Shown in pieces: positions 23,818-34,900 of a stretch of DNA of 37,065 nucleotides (within the stretch, counting starts at the first letter, position 1; every line of letters begins with the position of its first letter). The translations under genes and the position numbers were made by a program. The notes beneath the pieces were generated by a model. That model worked only from the letters and a program-made list of their open reading frames with translations. It searched no databases and was not told the DNA's origin. Source of the stretch: Bacteroidota bacterium (GTDB taxonomy: Bacteria > Bacteroidota > Bacteroidia > Chitinophagales > Chitinophagaceae); NCBI GenBank assembly GCA_026391195.1, contig JAPLEI010000006.1, positions 1 to 37,065 of the forward strand. The letters are read 5' to 3'.

Positions 23818-26808
23818 ATGAATTTTAAAAAGCTAGTTATGCCCACATTGCTGGGTTTATTTGCTTGCTTGTTCGTGATTTCTGCGCAAGCACAAAACAA
23901 AACTATATCGGGAAGGGTTACCGACGCCAAAGACGGTTCTCCGCTTACTGGTGTTTCCGTTGTAGTGAAAGGTTCTAAGTCAGGCACCCAAACGGCTGCT
24001 GATGGAACTTTTAAAATTTCTGTACCTTCTTCTACCACCACTTTGGTGATTTCTTCCGTTGGCTTCGCCAATCAGGAAGTAAATGTATCTTCCCGTTCTT
24101 CCGTAGAGGTTGCCCTTGCCGGTACCGCCGATCAGTTGAACGATGTAGTAGTAATTGGTTATGGTACTGCCCGTAAGAAAGACTTAACAGGTTCTGTTGT
24201 GTCTCTTCAGGCAAAGAATTTCAATCAGGGAATGATTGTTTCTCCTTCTCAATTGTTACAAAACAAAGTAGCTGGTTTAGAAGTTACCAACACCAGTGGT
24301 CAGCCAGGAGCTGCTCCAACCATTCAAATCAGAGGTACTACCTCTATCCGTTCTAACAACAAGCCTTTGTTTGTAGTTGATGGAGTTCCTTTGGATGGAG
24401 GTACTGCTCGTCCGAATATTGGAAATTCATTTGGTTCTACACCTGAATCTGATCCTTTGTTGTTTATTGATCCAAACAGTATCGCTCAAATCGATGTATT
24501 AAAAGACGCTTCTTCTGCTGCTATTTATGGTTCTAGAGGTGCGAACGGTGTAATTGTAATTACTACCAAAAAAGCAACTGCCGGTCCTTTGAAACTTGAG
24601 TTCGGTACTGACTTTGGCACCAACATTGGTTATATGAAGCGTTTCGAAGTGCTGGATGCAACTCAATATCGTGCAGCGCTTAAAAAATACAATCAGCCAG
24701 CAACCTTAGATGGTGGTGGTAATGTAGATGCGTTAAAAGAAATTACACAAAATACTTTGTCTCAGAACTATAACCTAGCGATGAGCGGTGGCAATGATGT
24801 TGGTAGATTCCGTGCTTCTTTCTTGGCTTCTAAAAATATGGGATTCCTGAAAAAATCTGCCCTAGACAAATACCTCGCTACATTAGGTGGTAATTATAAA
24901 TTCCTGGATAAGAAATTAACTTTGGATTTTAGTGTGATTGCCGGTAACTATGCTGAGCAATTAACCAGTATCTCAAATACGGCAGGTTCTCAGGGTAATA
25001 TTATTTCTTCTGCTTTAAGCTGGAACCCTACTCAGCAACTGGTTGCTCCAGGTAATATTTATCTGTTCCCTAGCAATGGTTCTGGTAATCCACTGGCATT
25101 TAATGATGCTTACTCTGATAAGAGCAGTGTATTTTCTTTCTTAGGAAATATTTCTGCTTCTTATAAAATCACTAGTAAATTAGAGTATAAATTCTTATTT
25201 GGTATCAATCAGGGTGTTGGTCAGCGTTTTCAGAATTTAGAAGGATGGATTGTGGGTATCTCCGGTGTTTCCGGTTTAGGTACTGCTCAAATTGCCAATG
25301 CTAAGCTGAACTCTCAAACCATCAACCATACCCTTACTTACCGCACCGATTTGGCTAAAGACCTATCTTTAGAAGCATTGGCCGGTTATGAGTATTTCAA
25401 AACTAATTTCAGCGGTAATGGCGTATCTGCTTCTGGTTTTAATACCAACCTCGATCAAGTTACCAGAATTCCGATTCCTTATACCAGCATGATGACGAAT
25501 GCTAAGACTCAGAATCCGTTCTATTCTTACACCAATCCTACTGCTGAACTGCAATCATATTTTGCCCGTGCTACATTTAACTACAAGGATAAGTATTTGT
25601 TAACTGGAACTTTCCGTGCGGATGGATCTAGCAAATTCGGATCTAATAACAAATATGGTTATTTCCCTTCTGTAGGGGTACGTTGGGTAGCTAGCAACGA
25701 AGATTTCCTGAAAGGAAACAAATCAATCAATAACTTATCATTGAGAGCTTCTTGGGGTATCACGGGTAACCAGGAATATCCTGCCGGATCTTCTCAAGAG
25801 CAGTTCGCCCTGAACTCCTTTAACAATGCTCCTCAAGTAGTAAATGGCAACCCAAATCTGAAATGGGAAAAATCTACTACCATAAACGCTGGTGTTGATT
25901 TTAGTTTGTTAGCTGGAAAGTTATATGGATCGGTAGATTACTATAACAGAAGTACAACTAATATCCTTTTCCAAACCAATGCGATTCAACCCGCTCCTTC
26001 TTCTATTTCTTTCATCAACCTCCCCAATGCTAAGTTGAATAACTCAGGGGTGGAATTAGCTTTAGGTGCAACAGTTATGGAAAGAAGCGAGTTTACTTGG
26101 GATGTTAATTTTAACTTGGCTTACAATAAGAATATCATCAAAGACTTCAAAGATCCAAATACTGGAAGAGACCTGTTGGTAAATACAGGTGAAATCAGTG
26201 GACAGGGTGTTTCTGGAACACTTGCTCAGGTAATGGCTAACAATCAGCCCGTGAACGTTTTCTATCTGAAAGCTTTCAAAGGATTTGATGCTGCTGGTAA
26301 CCAACAAATTGCCGACAATCCTACTTTCTCTGGAGATCCTAACCCTAGCTATCTGCTTGGTTTTGGAACTACAGTACGTTGGAAGAAATTCACTTTCAAC
26401 ATGAATGCTGGTGGTGCCTTTGGATACCTGATTTATAATAACACCGCTACTTCTGTAACCAACATTGCTGGTATTGCACAAGGAAGAAACATCGACCTGG
26501 CTGCTTACAATTCTAAAGAAGGTGTAGGAAGTGGAGTTGGAGCTTCAACCCGGTTCTTGGAAAAAGGTGATTATTTCAAATTGAGAAATCTTACTGTACG
26601 TTACTCGTTTGGAAGTGCAGGAAAATATATCAAGAATCTGAATGCATTTGTGAGTGCTACCAATTTGCTGGTATTTACAAAATTCACTGGATTTGATCCT
26701 GAGGTTAATATCGACAAGAGCGCAAACTCATATCCTTCAAGATCTATCGAGTATGTGCCTTATCCAACACCAAGAACTATTTCTTTTGGATTTAATTTCA
26801 ATTTATAA
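23818..26808 (+). CDS. SusC-like TonB-dependent outer membrane transporter (second pair)
   Basis: 996 residues. Signal peptide 1-25 (ending AQA), carboxypeptidase-D-regulatory-like sandwich about 27-103, TonB-box-like DVVVIGYG (109-116), plug about 120-240 (LQNKVAGLEV, IRGTTSIRSNNKPLFVVDG, AAIYGSRGANGVIVITTKK), then the barrel, ending SFGFNFNL. There is no STN domain. By eye its codons favour GGT, GCT, TCT, CGT and AAC more strongly than the first susC, suggesting high expression. The gene has its own -7 box, and susD starts 24 bp downstream. No carbohydrate-active enzyme is adjacent, so the ligand is unknown; it could be a peptide or a glycan. Confidence 0.96.
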   Translation: MNFKKLVMPTLLGLFACLFVISAQAQNKTISGRVTDAKDGSPLTGVSVVVKGSKSGTQTAADGTFKISVPSSTTTLVISSVGFANQEVNVSSRSSVEVALAGTADQLNDVVVIGYGTARKKDLTGSVVSLQAKNFNQGMIVSPSQLLQNKVAGLEVTNTSGQPGAAPTIQIRGTTSIRSNNKPLFVVDGVPLDGGTARPNIGNSFGSTPESDPLLFIDPNSIAQIDVLKDASSAAIYGSRGANGVIVITTKKATAGPLKLEFGTDFGTNIGYMKRFEVLDATQYRAALKKYNQPATLDGGGNVDALKEITQNTLSQNYNLAMSGGNDVGRFRASFLASKNMGFLKKSALDKYLATLGGNYKFLDKKLTLDFSVIAGNYAEQLTSISNTAGSQGNIISSALSWNPTQQLVAPGNIYLFPSNGSGNPLAFNDAYSDKSSVFSFLGNISASYKITSKLEYKFLFGINQGVGQRFQNLEGWIVGISGVSGLGTAQIANAKLNSQTINHTLTYRTDLAKDLSLEALAGYEYFKTNFSGNGVSASGFNTNLDQVTRIPIPYTSMMTNAKTQNPFYSYTNPTAELQSYFARATFNYKDKYLLTGTFRADGSSKFGSNNKYGYFPSVGVRWVASNEDFLKGNKSINNLSLRASWGITGNQEYPAGSSQEQFALNSFNNAPQVVNGNPNLKWEKSTTINAGVDFSLLAGKLYGSVDYYNRSTTNILFQTNAIQPAPSSISFINLPNAKLNNSGVELALGATVMERSEFTWDVNFNLAYNKNIIKDFKDPNTGRDLLVNTGEISGQGVSGTLAQVMANNQPVNVFYLKAFKGFDAAGNQQIADNPTFSGDPNPSYLLGFGTTVRWKKFTFNMNAGGAFGYLIYNNTATSVTNIAGIAQGRNIDLAAYNSKEGVGSGVGASTRFLEKGDYFKLRNLTVRYSFGSAGKYIKNLNAFVSATNLLVFTKFTGFDPEVNIDKSANSYPSRSIEYVPYPTPRTISFGFNFNL

Positions 26809-26832
26809 TCAAATACCAAAACTTAGCAGTAT

Positions 26833-28461
26833 ATGAAACCGTATAATATGATAACAAAATTTGCACTCCCTTTTCTAGCCGTTCTGGTGATGATGGGATG
26901 TACCAAGCTCAATGAGAACTTGGGTAGCACGTTAACCAACGCTCAGGTATCTAATGCACTGGGTAGCTCTGGAACTGGATTGCTATTGTCTGCTGCCTAT
27001 TCAGATATTGGCGGACCGCTTACCAGTCAAGATCAGGTATTCTCTCTAATGGAAAATACCACCGACGAATCACTGGTTCCCACTCGTGGGGGTGACTGGG
27101 ATGATAATGGTGTGTGGAGAGTATTGCATAACCATACTTGGAATGCAGATCATGGCCAGGTATTGAGTGTTTTCAATAGCCTCAACAAAATCAACTTCGA
27201 CGCTACCAACGTACTTGGATTTAATCCTTCTGCTCAACAAGCTGCAGAAGCTAAATTCCTTCGTAGTCTGGCGCTTTATTACCTACTTGATTTATACGGA
27301 CAGTTCCCTATCAGAAATCCAGGTGATAACCTATTGCTGCCTCCTACTGTTAAAGCTGGTGCTGATGGAGCAACTTTTATCATCTCAGAACTGGAAGGCA
27401 TTATTGCTAACCTGCCTGATGGTCCTTCTGATAAAGCAAACAAAGATGCTGGAAGAACTTTATTGATGAAGTGCTATCTGCAAAGAGGTACTTGGGCCAA
27501 CCGCGCTGCTCCTACATTCGATGCAGCTGATATGGCTAAAGTAGTTTCTCTCGGAAACACTGTTATCAACAGTGGAAAGTATAGCTACGAGTCAAACTAC
27601 TTCAACAATTTTAGTCCTACTAACGATAATTCAAAAGAAGCCATTTTCCGGTACAATAACATTTCTGGAGTAGGTGCTAACAATTCTGGAATTGGTGGTC
27701 GTTGGAACATGACGTTGCACTATAACTCATATACACCTAGCAATCCAAATGCCGGTTGGAATGGATTCTCTACTATTGGTGATTTCTATGCTTCCTTCAA
27801 TACTACTGGAACTCCAACTGCTTATGGTCCTGCCGACACTATTTTCGATAATCGTATCGGTGGTCGTGATTTCCAGAATTCTAAGAAAATTTCTGGTATC
27901 AATCCTGGCTTCCTGGTAAATCAGCAGTACAACGAAAATGGGGTTGCATTGAAAGATAGAAAAGGAAATCCGTTGGCTTACGATAAAACCATTGCTGCCA
28001 ACATGATTGAAACAGGAAATAACTTGGAAGTAACTGGTATCCGTATTATAAAATATTCTCCTGATTATGCCCAATATGGTGGTGGACCTGCAGGAAATGA
28101 CCTCATGATCTTCCGATATCCTGATGTTGTGCTGATGGTAGCTGAAGCTAAAATGAGAACTGGTGACAATGCCGGTGCATTAACTATGGTAAATGCCCTT
28201 CGTACTGCACGTGGTGCTGCTCCTTTGGCAACTATGACCCTTGCTAACCCTAACCTGGTTAACGATCCAAATACCTTGATTTCTGAAAGAGGTCGTGAGC
28301 TGTATTGGGAAAGTGTTAGAAGAACAGACCTTCAGCGTTTTGGAATTTATCTGAAGCCTTGGCAGTATAAGCCAACAGATGATCCTAAAAATCTGTTGTT
28401 CCCAGTTCCTAACCAGGCATTGGCTGCAAATCCTAACCTGAAGCAGAATGCAGGATACTAA
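26833..28461 (+). CDS. SusD-like surface lipoprotein (second pair)
   Basis: 542 residues. The lipobox VMMGC gives lipidated C23 from the start at 26833; a second Met at codon 6 is also possible. AKFLRSLALYYLLDLYGQFP (about 138-157) is the characteristic SusD/TPR helix, and LLFPVPNQALAANPNLKQNAGY is the family C-terminus. It shares the GCT/GGT/ACT-rich codon use of the preceding susC. Transcription probably ends at the strong hairpin 24 bp after its stop, separating it from the ASPIC/VCBS genes. Confidence 0.95.
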   Translation: MKPYNMITKFALPFLAVLVMMGCTKLNENLGSTLTNAQVSNALGSSGTGLLLSAAYSDIGGPLTSQDQVFSLMENTTDESLVPTRGGDWDDNGVWRVLHNHTWNADHGQVLSVFNSLNKINFDATNVLGFNPSAQQAAEAKFLRSLALYYLLDLYGQFPIRNPGDNLLLPPTVKAGADGATFIISELEGIIANLPDGPSDKANKDAGRTLLMKCYLQRGTWANRAAPTFDAADMAKVVSLGNTVINSGKYSYESNYFNNFSPTNDNSKEAIFRYNNISGVGANNSGIGGRWNMTLHYNSYTPSNPNAGWNGFSTIGDFYASFNTTGTPTAYGPADTIFDNRIGGRDFQNSKKISGINPGFLVNQQYNENGVALKDRKGNPLAYDKTIAANMIETGNNLEVTGIRIIKYSPDYAQYGGGPAGNDLMIFRYPDVVLMVAEAKMRTGDNAGALTMVNALRTARGAAPLATMTLANPNLVNDPNTLISERGRELYWESVRRTDLQRFGIYLKPWQYKPTDDPKNLLFPVPNQALAANPNLKQNAGY

Positions 28462-28485
28462 TTATTTCAATTGAAATATCTTTAC

Positions 28486-28510
28486 AAAAGGCTCCCTTAC
28501 GGAGCCTTTT
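28486..28510 (+). terminator. Intrinsic terminator after the second susD
   Basis: A perfect 10-bp stem (28486-28495 with 28501-28510, AAAAGGCTCC pairing with GGAGCCTTTT) and a 5-nt loop CTTAC end in TTTT, followed by a T-rich GTATTTC. The A-tract on the left arm makes it potentially active on both strands. Confidence 0.88.
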
Positions 28511-28628
28511 GTATTTCTGGCAATATTGCAATCGCGTTCAACCAAAAAGCGTGAAATTCGTTGTAAATATCAAACCTACTATCCACTAGCCCACTGAGTT
28601 TTCTTTACTTTGTACTTAATTATTTCGA

Positions 28629-31600
28629 ATGCCAAGCCTCGCCAATCAATATTGTAGATTCTTACTCATTGCATTGATTTTTTCTGCCTGTAATCGTCCG
28701 TCTACTGATGAACCCAAGTTATTCGAACTAGTAGAGAATACTGGCATCCGGTTTGAAAATACAGTTGCCGACGAAAAAAAAGAGAATAGTTTTTTGTTTA
28801 GAAATTTTTATAATGGTGGGGGTGTTGGATTGGGTGATATCAATAACGACGGACTAGCAGATGTTTTTCTTACCTCCAATATGGGTGAGAATAAACTGTA
28901 CCTGAACACCGGCAATTTCCAGTTTAAAGATATTACCCAATCTGCAGGCTGTAAACAGGATAGTATGTGGAGTACCGGTGTATTAATGGTTGATGTGAAT
29001 AATGATGGCTGGCTGGATATTTACGTTTGCAATTCGGGTCACATGACGAATGGTAACCGGTTAAATAAATTATACATCAATAATCACAATCTAACTTTTA
29101 CTGAATCAGCAAAAAAATTCGGACTGCAGCATAAGGGGTATTCTACACAGGTTTCCTTCTTTGATTACGACCTGGATGGAGATCTTGATTGCTTTATTAT
29201 TGATAATAGTCCCATACCGGTAAATCAGTTAGGATATAATAATAAAAGAGATTTGCCGCAAGATAAATGGAATGTAGGCGAATTTCTGAAAGGAGGAGGG
29301 AATCATTTGTACAGAAATGATAATAACTATTTTACCGATGTAACCACCCAAAGCGGCATTCATAGTAGTTTAATTAGTTTTGGACTTGGCGTATCTGTAG
29401 GCGATATTAATCAAGATGGATATCCTGATATTTATGTTTCCAATGATTCTTATGAGCGCGACTATCTATACATCAACCAGAAAAATGGACAGTTTAAAGA
29501 TGAATTTGAAGATAGGATTAAACATACCAGTTTTTCCTCCATGGGCTCAGATTTGGCAGATATCAATAATGATGGTCTGCCGGACATTTTCAATACCGAC
29601 ATGTTACCTGATAATGATTATCGGTTAAAAACTACGGGTGCATTCGACAATATTGATTTGTTTAATACCAAACTATCTACCGGTTTTTATTATCAATATG
29701 TAAAGAATTGTCTGCAGGTTAATACAAGAGGTGGCCACTTTATAGAAACGGGTAACTATAGCGGTATTTCGGCCTCCGATTGGAGCTGGGGTGCATTGAT
29801 GTTTGATATGGATAACGACGGGATGAATGACATTTATGTTAGTAATGGCGTAAACAGAGATGTTACTGATTTAGATTTTATTGAATTTTTTGCAAACGAC
29901 GTTATCCAGAAAATGGTACTTACCGGTGAAAAGCAAGAAGTGAATGAGGTGCTAAAACATATTCCGCAGCATCCCCTGGTAAATAAAGTGTATCACAATT
30001 TGGGCAACCTGAAGTTCGACGACAAGGCAATCAGCTGGGGATTGCATCAGCCAACATTTTCTAATGGGGCCGCCTATGGGGATTTTGATAATGATGGGGA
30101 TTTAGATTTGATTGTAAACAATGAAAATCAGCCCACTTTTGTTTATAAAAACAATAGCCGACAAATCAATCGCTACCATTATATTGGCCTACAACTGAAG
30201 GGGACTGATAAAAATACTTTTGCTATTGGCACCAAAGTGGATATTTTTCGGGGCAATGAAATTATAACGCGTGAACTATATCCCTGCAGAGGATTTCAAT
30301 CTTCAGTTGATTATAAACAAATCATCGGATTAGGTGCCAATTCGAAAATCGATTCAATGGTGATAACCTGGCCCGACTTATCGATTACCGCTTATGAACA
30401 TCCACTTATTGATACGGTGGTAACCATTCAGCAACCGGCTCGTACACTGAGATCACGCAAGTGGCAGATGCCTGTTGCGCCCACTCCTATGTTGAAAGTG
30501 GTAGCCCACTCTTTTGATAAGCATACAGAAGATGGGAATATAGATTTCTATTATGAGCGTAATCTTCCCAAACTATTGTCTCGGGAAGGCCCCAAAGCTT
30601 CAGTAGGGGATGTAAATGGAGATGGAAGAGAAGATATATGTATTGGAGGGGCTGCCAATCAACCTACCCAGGTTTATCTGCAACAGGCAAATGGCAGGTA
30701 CGAAAAAATGAAACAACCTTCCCTTGATTTATATAAAGATTTTGAAGACGTAACACTTTTGCTGTTTGATTCGGATAAAGATGGTGACCTCGATTTATTG
30801 ATTTGTCCAGGTGGCAATAATGCCCAGCCCACAACCCGAACCATGCAACTGCGTTTGTTCAGGAATAACGGTAAAGGAAATTTTGAAATAGATGTAAATG
30901 CATTTCCTGCCGCAGGGATGAATATAGGTGCTGCAGCTACTTACGATTACACCGGCGATGGTTATCCAGATTTATTTATCGGGGGTAGGAGTGATCCAAG
31001 AAACTACGGCGTTGATCCCGAAAGTTATTGTTTGGTGAACAATGGAAAGGGGCAATTTGTAAAACTGGCGCCTGAAAAATGCGGAGCCATTGCTAAGATT
31101 GGAATGGTTACAGCAGCAGAATGGGTAAATATATCCGGAGACGCCCAAAAAGAATTGGTAATTGCGGGAGAATGGATGGCCCCCCGCATTTTTTCCTATA
31201 CCCAACAGGGTTTTGTTGAAGTTGCTACCAATCTTTCAGATTTATTCGGATGGTGGGAATCCATGGCAGCTGCAGATTTGAACGGGGATGGACTAACTGA
31301 TCTAGTATTAGGAAATATTGGCGAAAACTTTTATCTCCGACCAGATAAGGATCACCCAATCAAATTATGGCTGAATGATTTTGATCAGAATAATGCCAGT
31401 GATCGGATTTTAACCAGTACCATCAACGGGAAAGATATGCCGGTGTTTATGAAGCACGAGATGGAAGATCAATTACCTTCTCTGAAAAAGAAAAATTTAA
31501 AACACCGAGATTACGCTGAAAAATCTTTTCAGGAATTATTTTCACCGGCAATCGTGAAGAGTTGTAAAGTGAAAACATTCAATTACGGATCTTCCATCAT

Positions 31601-31991
31601 CGCGTATAATCTGGGGAATGGAAAATTTTCTATTCAAAAACTACCCGTTCCTGTTCAACTATCTTCGGTGAACGCTCTCCTATGTTCCGATATCAACCAG
31701 GATAATTTTCCCGACATTCTGCTGGGTGGGAATGAATTTGGTTTCTTACCTCAGTTCGATCGGCTGGATGCCGGAAGAGGAGCTTTGCTGTTGAATAATG
31801 GCAAAGGTGGCTGGCAATATCTGCCGTCGGATCAGTCGGGACTGAACATAGATGGACAGATTCGCGATATCAAAGAAATAAATAAAGGGGCGAACCGGCA
31901 ATGGATCTTTTTGAGAAACGATGATGTGCCAGTTCTAATCCGAATGGAAAACACACTTTCTATAAAAACAGCCCTATCTGCCCGCAAATGA
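28629..31991 (+). CDS. Giant ASPIC/VCBS (FG-GAP) repeat lipoprotein 1
   Basis: 1120 residues. The signal peptide ends in the lipobox IFSAC, lipidating C21, so it is anchored in the outer membrane and probably displayed. At least twelve Asp-rich DxNxDGxxD-type calcium-binding loops are spread along the chain, starting with GDINNDGLADVF (about 69-80) and including DYDLDGDLD, DFDNDGDLD, DVNGDGRED and DYTGDGYPD, as in FG-GAP/VCBS beta-propellers. An ASPIC/UnbV-like segment lies around 553-600 (RGFQSSVDYKQIIGLG, then VITWPD). This places a propeller on each side of the ASPIC region. Function is unknown; surface binding or presentation to SusCD is a guess. It overlaps the next gene by 4 bp (ATGA), implying translational coupling. 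TACTTTG at 28606-28612 is only a near-match to a -7 box. Confidence 0.92.
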   Translation: MPSLANQYCRFLLIALIFSACNRPSTDEPKLFELVENTGIRFENTVADEKKENSFLFRNFYNGGGVGLGDINNDGLADVFLTSNMGENKLYLNTGNFQFKDITQSAGCKQDSMWSTGVLMVDVNNDGWLDIYVCNSGHMTNGNRLNKLYINNHNLTFTESAKKFGLQHKGYSTQVSFFDYDLDGDLDCFIIDNSPIPVNQLGYNNKRDLPQDKWNVGEFLKGGGNHLYRNDNNYFTDVTTQSGIHSSLISFGLGVSVGDINQDGYPDIYVSNDSYERDYLYINQKNGQFKDEFEDRIKHTSFSSMGSDLADINNDGLPDIFNTDMLPDNDYRLKTTGAFDNIDLFNTKLSTGFYYQYVKNCLQVNTRGGHFIETGNYSGISASDWSWGALMFDMDNDGMNDIYVSNGVNRDVTDLDFIEFFANDVIQKMVLTGEKQEVNEVLKHIPQHPLVNKVYHNLGNLKFDDKAISWGLHQPTFSNGAAYGDFDNDGDLDLIVNNENQPTFVYKNNSRQINRYHYIGLQLKGTDKNTFAIGTKVDIFRGNEIITRELYPCRGFQSSVDYKQIIGLGANSKIDSMVITWPDLSITAYEHPLIDTVVTIQQPARTLRSRKWQMPVAPTPMLKVVAHSFDKHTEDGNIDFYYERNLPKLLSREGPKASVGDVNGDGREDICIGGAANQPTQVYLQQANGRYEKMKQPSLDLYKDFEDVTLLLFDSDKDGDLDLLICPGGNNAQPTTRTMQLRLFRNNGKGNFEIDVNAFPAAGMNIGAAATYDYTGDGYPDLFIGGRSDPRNYGVDPESYCLVNNGKGQFVKLAPEKCGAIAKIGMVTAAEWVNISGDAQKELVIAGEWMAPRIFSYTQQGFVEVATNLSDLFGWWESMAAADLNGDGLTDLVLGNIGENFYLRPDKDHPIKLWLNDFDQNNASDRILTSTINGKDMPVFMKHEMEDQLPSLKKKNLKHRDYAEKSFQELFSPAIVKSCKVKTFNYGSSIIAYNLGNGKFSIQKLPVPVQLSSVNALLCSDINQDNFPDILLGGNEFGFLPQFDRLDAGRGALLLNNGKGGWQYLPSDQSGLNIDGQIRDIKEINKGANRQWIFLRNDDVPVLIRMENTLSIKTALSARK

Positions 31992-34900
31992 AATTAATCA
32001 CTCGCATATATAATGGGTTTTCTGTACTCCTATTAATAGTTGTTATTACCGGATGCAAGCAACAAACCAACCAATTACCCGCCTTATTTGAAATCCTTGA
32101 TAGCAGTAAAACCGGGTTACATTTTGCCAATCGTTTGCATCCTACAGATTCCTTGAACATGTTTTCATACATGTACTTTTATAATGGAGGTGGCGTAGGT
32201 GCAGGGGATTTTAACAATGATGGACTGGTAGATGTATTCTTCTCTGCGAATCAAGGCGCCAATACCCTCTACCTGAATAAGGGTAATTTACATTTTGAAG
32301 ATGTTAGTAGCCAGTCAGGTATCACCAACGATGGCGGATGGTCTACCGGTGTATCTATTGTAGACATTAACCATGATGGCTGGTTGGATATTTATGTTTG
32401 CCGGGTAGGAGACTTTGTTTCTCTGCATGCAGGCAATCAGTTATGGATATGCAAGGGACTGAATAAAAATGGTACTCCGGTTTATGAAGAATCGGCAGCC
32501 AAATATGGATTAGATTTTAAGGGGTTCTGTACCCAAGCTGCTTTTTTTGATTATGATTTGGATGGCGATTTAGACTGCTTTCTGTTAAATCATTCTGTTC
32601 ATCGCAATGGATCCTTTGCTCCCAGGGCCAACTTTTTGGGCACCTATCATCCGCTGTCTGGCGATCGGATGTATCGAAATAATGGGGAACATTTTACCGA
32701 TGTTACCAAGGCCTCCGGAATCAATAGCTCTGCTATCAGTTATGGATTGGGAATAGCGATAAGTGATTTTAATCACGACGGATATCCAGACCTCTATATT
32801 GGCAATGATTTTCATGAAAATGATTATCTCTACATCAACCAAAAAAACGGACGGTTTTCCGAGGAGCTTACCAGCCAAATCATGCATACCAGCCAGTTTT
32901 CTATGGGGGTAGACATTGCCGATGTAACCAACGACGGCTATCCCGAAATTATCTCCATGGATATGCTGCCATCCGATCCCTATATTTTAAAACGCTCCTT
33001 AGGCGAAGACGAATTTGATATTTTCAATTATAAAATTGCTGCGGGTTATAACCATCAATATACCCGGAATAATCTGCAATTGAACCGACGGAATGGTATG
33101 TTTAGTGAAGCAGGTTTATATGCCGGAATATTTGCTACGGATTGGAGTTGGGCCCCTTTGTGGATGGATATCGATAATGATGGTAAGAAAGATTTATTCA
33201 TATCCAATGGCATTCCTAAGCGGATGAATGATATGGACTATGTGAACTTTGTTTCCAATGAAGAAGTTCAGCAAAAAATCAGTACCAACAGTCTCAATGA
33301 AAAAGACCTCGCGCTGGTAAATAAATTTCCCGAAATAAAAATTCCCAACCGACTTTTTCTGAATACCGGCGAACTGAAATTTGCAGATTTGGGTAGCCGT
33401 ATCAGTAATAACCAGCCCACCTATTCAAATGGGGCCGTATATGCTGATTTTGATAATGATGGTGATTTGGATGTGATGGTAAATAATATTGATCAGGCAG
33501 CGCTATTATATAAAAACAATCAAAATGCTTTTTCAGGGGATACGGCTTATTCAGTAACCCTTCAACTCAGGGGAGAAATGGGCAATCCCAGGGCAATAGG
33601 TGCTTCTGTAATACTATTCTATCCGGGAGAGCTAAGAACCTACGAAAAATATCCGGTAAGAGGATTTCAGTCGAGTATGGAAGTGCCGCTGCTAATTGGT
33701 TATGGAAAAAAACTACCAGATTCAGCCTGGTTAATATGGCCTGATCATACCTGTGAAAAAATAAACTGGCGTTTATCCGACAAACAAATTACGTATACGT
33801 ACAAAAAGGGTTTGCCGAAGTTCAATGATCAGTTGATACTGAGTAGGTGGAAAGAGCCCGCTAAACCCATGGTGGATATCACCCAACAAATGGGGTTGGA
33901 CGCCAATCATATTGAAAATGTATTTGGGGAGTTCGACCGGGAACCTTTGATTCCACATATGCTTTCAACCGAGGGGCCAACAGCAGCTGTTGCTGATGTG
34001 AATGGGGATGGACTGCAGGATATTTATCTAGGCTCTTCCCGTGATCAGGTGGCGCAACTATTTCTTCAGCAAAAAGATGGGCACTTTGTAAAAAAGCGGG
34101 AGCCTGCTTTTGAGGCAGATAGTGTATATGAAGAAACCGGTGCTGTATTTGCGGATGTTGACAGGGATGGATGGGTTGATTTAATAGTAAGTAGTGGCGG
34201 GAATGAATTTTTTGGTCCGCATCCTAATTTGTTGCCCCGCATTTATCATAACGATGGTAAGGGTAATTTCAGTAAAACAATCGGTACCCTGCCTGATATT
34301 TTTGTTAATGCCTCCTCTGTTGCAGCTGCAGATATTAATGCCGACGGAGCCATTGATTTGATTATTGGCGGAAGGAATATCCCCTATGAATATGGGGCAC
34401 CTGCCCGCTCTTACATTTTGATGAATAAGGGGAAAGGAATTTTTAAAGATGAAACAGCCAAGGTAGCTCCGGAACTAAGCAGCATTGCCATGGTTACCCA
34501 TGTTTGTGTAACCGATTTGAATCACGATCAGCAACCCGACCTTATAATTGCTACAGAGTGGGATGGCATTTACTCCTTTATCAACCAAAAAGGCAGTTTT
34601 GTAAAGCAGCAGATTACCGATCAAAAAGGATGGTGGAATTTTGTACTGCCCCTAGATGTAGATGGTGATGGTGACCTAGATCTGGTTGCAGGAAACTTAG
34701 GCTTGAATAGTCGCCTGAAGGCAACTAAACAGGAGCCACTCAATTTGTATGTGGGTGATTTTGATGGAAATGATCGAAAAGAACAACTACTTACCTATTA
34801 TCTTGAGGGAAGGGAAATTCCCTTCAACAATAAAGATGAACTTCAGCGACAACTCCCTTCCTTAAAGAAAAAATATTTATACGCAGCTGATTTTGCCAAA

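Noticed and set aside
26062..26481. 139-codon minus-strand open frame inside the second susC
   Set aside because: It is antisense to a clearly coding transporter and its sequence resembles no family; the strong codon bias of susC readily produces such antisense frames.
27727..28074. 115-codon minus-strand open frame inside the second susD
   Set aside because: Antisense shadow of a clear SusD gene with no recognisable motif.
28606..28612. TACTTTG as the promoter of the first ASPIC/VCBS gene
   Set aside because: It lacks one base of the TAnnTTTG consensus and has no clear -33 partner; kept only as a near-match.
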